From: Candidatus Poribacteria bacterium
GTDB lineage: Bacteria > Poribacteria > WGA-4E > WGA-3G
Length of the DNA: 64,000 nucleotides
Assembly: GCA_028820845.1 (NCBI GenBank)
Contig: JAPPII010000035.1
Location: forward strand, 1 to 64,000
Direction: 5' to 3'
Position numbers and translations under genes: made by a program. The notes beneath the pieces are model-generated. The model worked only from the letters and a program-made list of their open reading frames with translations, was not told where the DNA came from and ran no database searches. Below are positions 62,015 through 64,000 of this stretch, piece after piece; the stretch's first letter is position 1; each line of letters opens with the position of its first letter.

Positions 62015-62749
62015 ATGACAGGTGAAGAGAAATTCAAAGTAGACCTTGAGGGCTACCTCGTTATAAAGAACGTCCTGACGGACGATGAAGTCGCTGAGAT
62101 GAACGAGATTATTGATAGCGGAGACCGCCAGGGACCGCCGAGTCTTTGGGGTGAGCCGTTCAAGCGGTTGATTGACCATCCGAAAATCCTGCCGTATCTC
62201 ATTGAACTGATGGGGCATCATGTGCGTCTGGATCACGATTATGCCATCTTCATGGAAAAAGGACAGGGACGCGGCGGACTGCACGGCGGTGAGGACGGTG
62301 GACGTGCGGGTGGACACGTCGGGGACCACTGGTACAAATACCGAGACGGACATATACGGAACGGATTGTCTGTGATGACGTATAATCTGGCAGATGGACC
62401 GGCGGGTGCGGGAGGGTTCGCTTGTATTCCCGGAAGCCATAAGAGCAACTTTGCACCAGAAATCCCGAAAGAGGTGCGAAGGTTCGAGCGTCCTGCTCAC
62501 TACGTTGCGCAGCCGCCTGTCGAAGCCGGAGACGTGCTGTTTTTCACCGAGGCACTCATTCACGGGACAATGCCGTGGACAGCGGATCACGAACGCCGTT
62601 CGTTGCTCTATAAATACAGTCCGGGACACTCGGCGTGGTCAGGGAATTACTACGACATCAGTAAATATGACGGATTAACGGAGCAGCAGAAACGGATGCT
62701 GATGCCGCCATCGATTGGCAGACGACCACCAGTCGTTGATTCGGAGTGA
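62015..62749 (+). CDS. PhyH-family dioxygenase, first of a tandem pair
   Basis: A 244-residue Fe(II)/2-oxoglutarate oxygenase-like protein. V-D-L-E-G-Y-L-V-I-K-N-V-L-T-D-D-E-V starts the fold. The family block G-P-A-G-A-G-G-F-A-C-I-P-G-S-H-K-S-N is in the middle. The distal His lies in L-I-H-G-T-M-P-W and an Arg follows (R-R-S-L-L-Y-K-Y). The proximal metal site appears as L-H-G-G-E-D rather than H-x-D, so the metal-ligand set may be altered. The substrate is unknown. Its neighbour at 62996-63751 is a close paralogue. AAAGGAG precedes the ATG. Confidence 0.88.
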   Translation: MTGEEKFKVDLEGYLVIKNVLTDDEVAEMNEIIDSGDRQGPPSLWGEPFKRLIDHPKILPYLIELMGHHVRLDHDYAIFMEKGQGRGGLHGGEDGGRAGGHVGDHWYKYRDGHIRNGLSVMTYNLADGPAGAGGFACIPGSHKSNFAPEIPKEVRRFERPAHYVAQPPVEAGDVLFFTEALIHGTMPWTADHERRSLLYKYSPGHSAWSGNYYDISKYDGLTEQQKRMLMPPSIGRRPPVVDSE

Positions 62750-62804
62750 AGAAATTCGGCAAGATTGCATGAAGATTAAAAACTGAATTGGGGAACCTCT
62801 GAAC

Positions 62805-62937
62805 GTGCGATAAATCGCACTACTACGAACAGGACTGCTTTCTGAACGTGCGATAAATCGCACTACTACGAACAGGACTGCTTGTAGTAGGGCAATTCTG
62901 CGGCGTACTCGCCCAAATGCGAAGTGCATTATTGCCC
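62805..62937. repeat. REP cluster between the PhyH paralogues
   Basis: Two type-B hairpins (62805-62820 and 62848-62863) form a 43-bp direct repeat. A type-A GTAGTAG hairpin (arms 62890-62896 and 62931-62937) follows with a 34-nt insert in its loop. All three have the intact stem sequences of the family. Confidence 0.85.
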
Positions 62938-62995
62938 GTCAATTCCATATTATTTTTTTTTCATTGTTATACAAAACCAGTAAGGAGCTTTGACT

Positions 62996-63751
62996 ATGAC
63001 AGGTGAAGAAAAATTCCAAGTAGACCTTCAGGGCTACTTCGTTATAAAGAACGTCTTGACGAACGATGAAGTCGCTGAGATGAATGAGATTATCGATAGA
63101 GAATCCAGCGATAACTTGAGAGGACACGGCAATAGAGTGTCGAGTCTTTGGGGTGAACCCTTTAAGAGTCTGATTGACCATCCGAAAATTCTCCCCTATC
63201 TCCTCGAATTATTGGGTCCACACGTCCGTTTAGACCACGACTACGCTATCTTCATGGATGAGGGACAACAAGGCGGTAGACTGCACGGCGGTGAAGATGG
63301 GGGTGGACCTGGTGGGCCTGAGGCGGATCACTGGTACAAATACCGCGACGGTATCATGCGGAATGGATTGTCTGTGATGACGTACAATTTAGCAGATGCC
63401 CCAGAAGGTGCGGGTGGATTTGCCTGTATTCCGGGCAGTCATAAAAGCAATTTCTTGCGGGAATTGCCTTCAGATGTACGGAATTTTGAGCGTCCGGCGC
63501 ACTACGTCGTGCAACCGCCTGTCGAAGCGGGTGATGTGCTCTTCTTCACCGAAGCACTCGTTCACGGAACGATGCCGTGGACAGCAAAGCATCAACGCCG
63601 CTCACTGCTCTATAAGTACAGTCCGGGACACTCGGCGTGGTCGGGGGAATACCACGATCTCAGCAAATATGGTGCGTTAACCGAACAACAGAAACGGATG
63701 CTTTTGCCGCCGTCTATCGGGAGGCGACCCTACGTCGTGGAAGAGAATTGA
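62996..63751 (+). CDS. PhyH-family dioxygenase, second of a tandem pair
   Basis: A 251-residue protein highly similar to the preceding gene along its length, including M-T-G-E-E-K-F, the L-H-G-G-E-D-G-G segment, G-G-F-A-C-I-P-G-S-H-K-S-N, L-V-H-G-T-M-P-W and S-I-G-R-R-P at the end. It carries an insertion of about 11 residues after E-I-I-D-R. ATG at 62996 lies 7 nt after AAGGAG. The pair looks like a tandem duplication with later divergence. It may hydroxylate a shared or related substrate. Confidence 0.88.
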   Translation: MTGEEKFQVDLQGYFVIKNVLTNDEVAEMNEIIDRESSDNLRGHGNRVSSLWGEPFKSLIDHPKILPYLLELLGPHVRLDHDYAIFMDEGQQGGRLHGGEDGGGPGGPEADHWYKYRDGIMRNGLSVMTYNLADAPEGAGGFACIPGSHKSNFLRELPSDVRNFERPAHYVVQPPVEAGDVLFFTEALVHGTMPWTAKHQRRSLLYKYSPGHSAWSGEYHDLSKYGALTEQQKRMLLPPSIGRRPYVVEEN

Positions 63752-63764
63752 GTGAGGAAGATAA

Positions 63765-64000
63765 ATGCCAAACGTTCAACTCACCGGAAACCAGAGCGAC
63801 TTTCTTAAAATCGTAGTCGCAGCGGCAGGACGCGGTGACCTTGAGACCGTGCGCTACCTGCTTGACGATAACCCGGCTTGGATTTATACCGTCGGTTCGC
63901 ACGGTCGGACGATGCTCTGGGAGGCAGCGTATCGTGGGAAATTGGAGATGGTCGAATTTCTGCTTGAACGCGGTGCCGATATAAGTTTGCCGGGTTGTTA
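63765..64000 (+). CDS. Ankyrin-repeat protein (truncated by the window end)
   Basis: The first 78 residues are visible. After a short lead, V-A-A-A-G-R-G-D-L-E-T-V-R-Y-L-L-D-D and A-A-Y-R-G-K-L-E-M-V-E-F-L-L-E-R-G-A-D are two ankyrin repeats. The frame is open to the last base. The ATG at 63765 follows the PhyH stop by 13 nt, so the genes may be cotranscribed. Ankyrin proteins mediate protein contacts, and in symbionts often host contacts; nothing more specific can be said. Confidence 0.85.
   Translation, partial: MPNVQLTGNQSDFLKIVVAAAGRGDLETVRYLLDDNPAWIYTVGSHGRTMLWEAAYRGKLEMVEFLLERGADISLPGC

Noticed and set aside
1-64000. tRNA or rRNA genes
   Set aside because: No cloverleaf with T-loop consensus or rRNA-like segment was noticed on either strand by eye; a tRNAscan run would settle it.

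Overview
The window reads as chromosomal DNA of a free-living or host-associated bacterium with a large, repeat-rich genome. The mix of exported dockerin proteins, lamin-tail and LamG proteins, several phytanoyl-CoA-dioxygenase-like enzymes, DUF1080, Gfo/Idh/MocA and dense palindromic intergenic repeats resembles Candidatus Poribacteria. That assignment is an inference from gene content; no rRNA or other marker is present. UGA acts as an ordinary stop in many genes here, so the code is standard apart from the two recoding sites described below.

Layout. 1-4.2 kb: a single-chain restriction-modification enzyme (type ISP/IIG-like) and a BrnT-type toxin with its antitoxin. 4.5-19.1 kb: mostly housekeeping and enzyme genes (truA, an HD phosphohydrolase, PhyH, a Gfo/Idh oxidoreductase, murA-hisD, DUF1028, an SDR, a PQQ propeller protein, a class-A beta-lactamase-like hydrolase, ruvC, a UroD/MtaA-family methyltransferase). 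19.16-21.63 kb: two adjacent paralogous exported proteins, each dockerin repeats followed by a thioredoxin-like domain. In both, an in-frame UGA sits at the first Cys position of the CxxC active site, giving U-P-F-C. They are probably selenoproteins. 21.7-32.7 kb: a BatA/VWA protein, a LamG protein, uppP, a cell-surface polysaccharide block (methyltransferase, deacetylase, glycosyltransferases), ispG and hisC. 33.2-42.8 kb: a frameshifted lamin-tail protein, an AAA-plus-PD-(D/E)XK protein, DUF1080, an aldo/keto reductase, a MazF-type toxin-antitoxin pair, mutY and an SUMF1-like protein.

43.4-57.4 kb is a nine-gene, AT-richer defence island. The plus strand carries a DUF4007 protein, a large P-loop ATPase and a DndC/SspD-like PAPS-reductase-family protein. 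This is the SspB-SspC-SspD order of the single-strand phosphorothioation system. They are followed by a GIY-YIG protein, a DndB-like DGQHR protein and a GHKL (gyrase/Hsp90/MORC-type) ATPase. Divergently transcribed is a tight set of a winged-helix-like protein, a PIN nuclease and an AAA ATPase. I recognise the modification core. The accompanying set, with no SspE/DUF262-HNH, no DndD/E and no cysteine desulfurase, does not match a complement I know and is the best candidate for an undescribed defence system.

57.9-64 kb: a TetR regulator and an FG-GAP lipoprotein that share the same palindromic operator, an AlkD-like HEAT-repeat protein, two tandem paralogous PhyH enzymes and the start of an ankyrin protein. 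Throughout, spacers hold GTAG-footed hairpins that behave like REP/REPIN or MITE elements, palindromes around GAATGCC, a 3 x 65 bp tandem array fused to the truA 3' end, and a nine-fold heptamer array with G-quadruplex potential. No tRNA, rRNA, CRISPR array, prophage or complete insertion sequence was seen.
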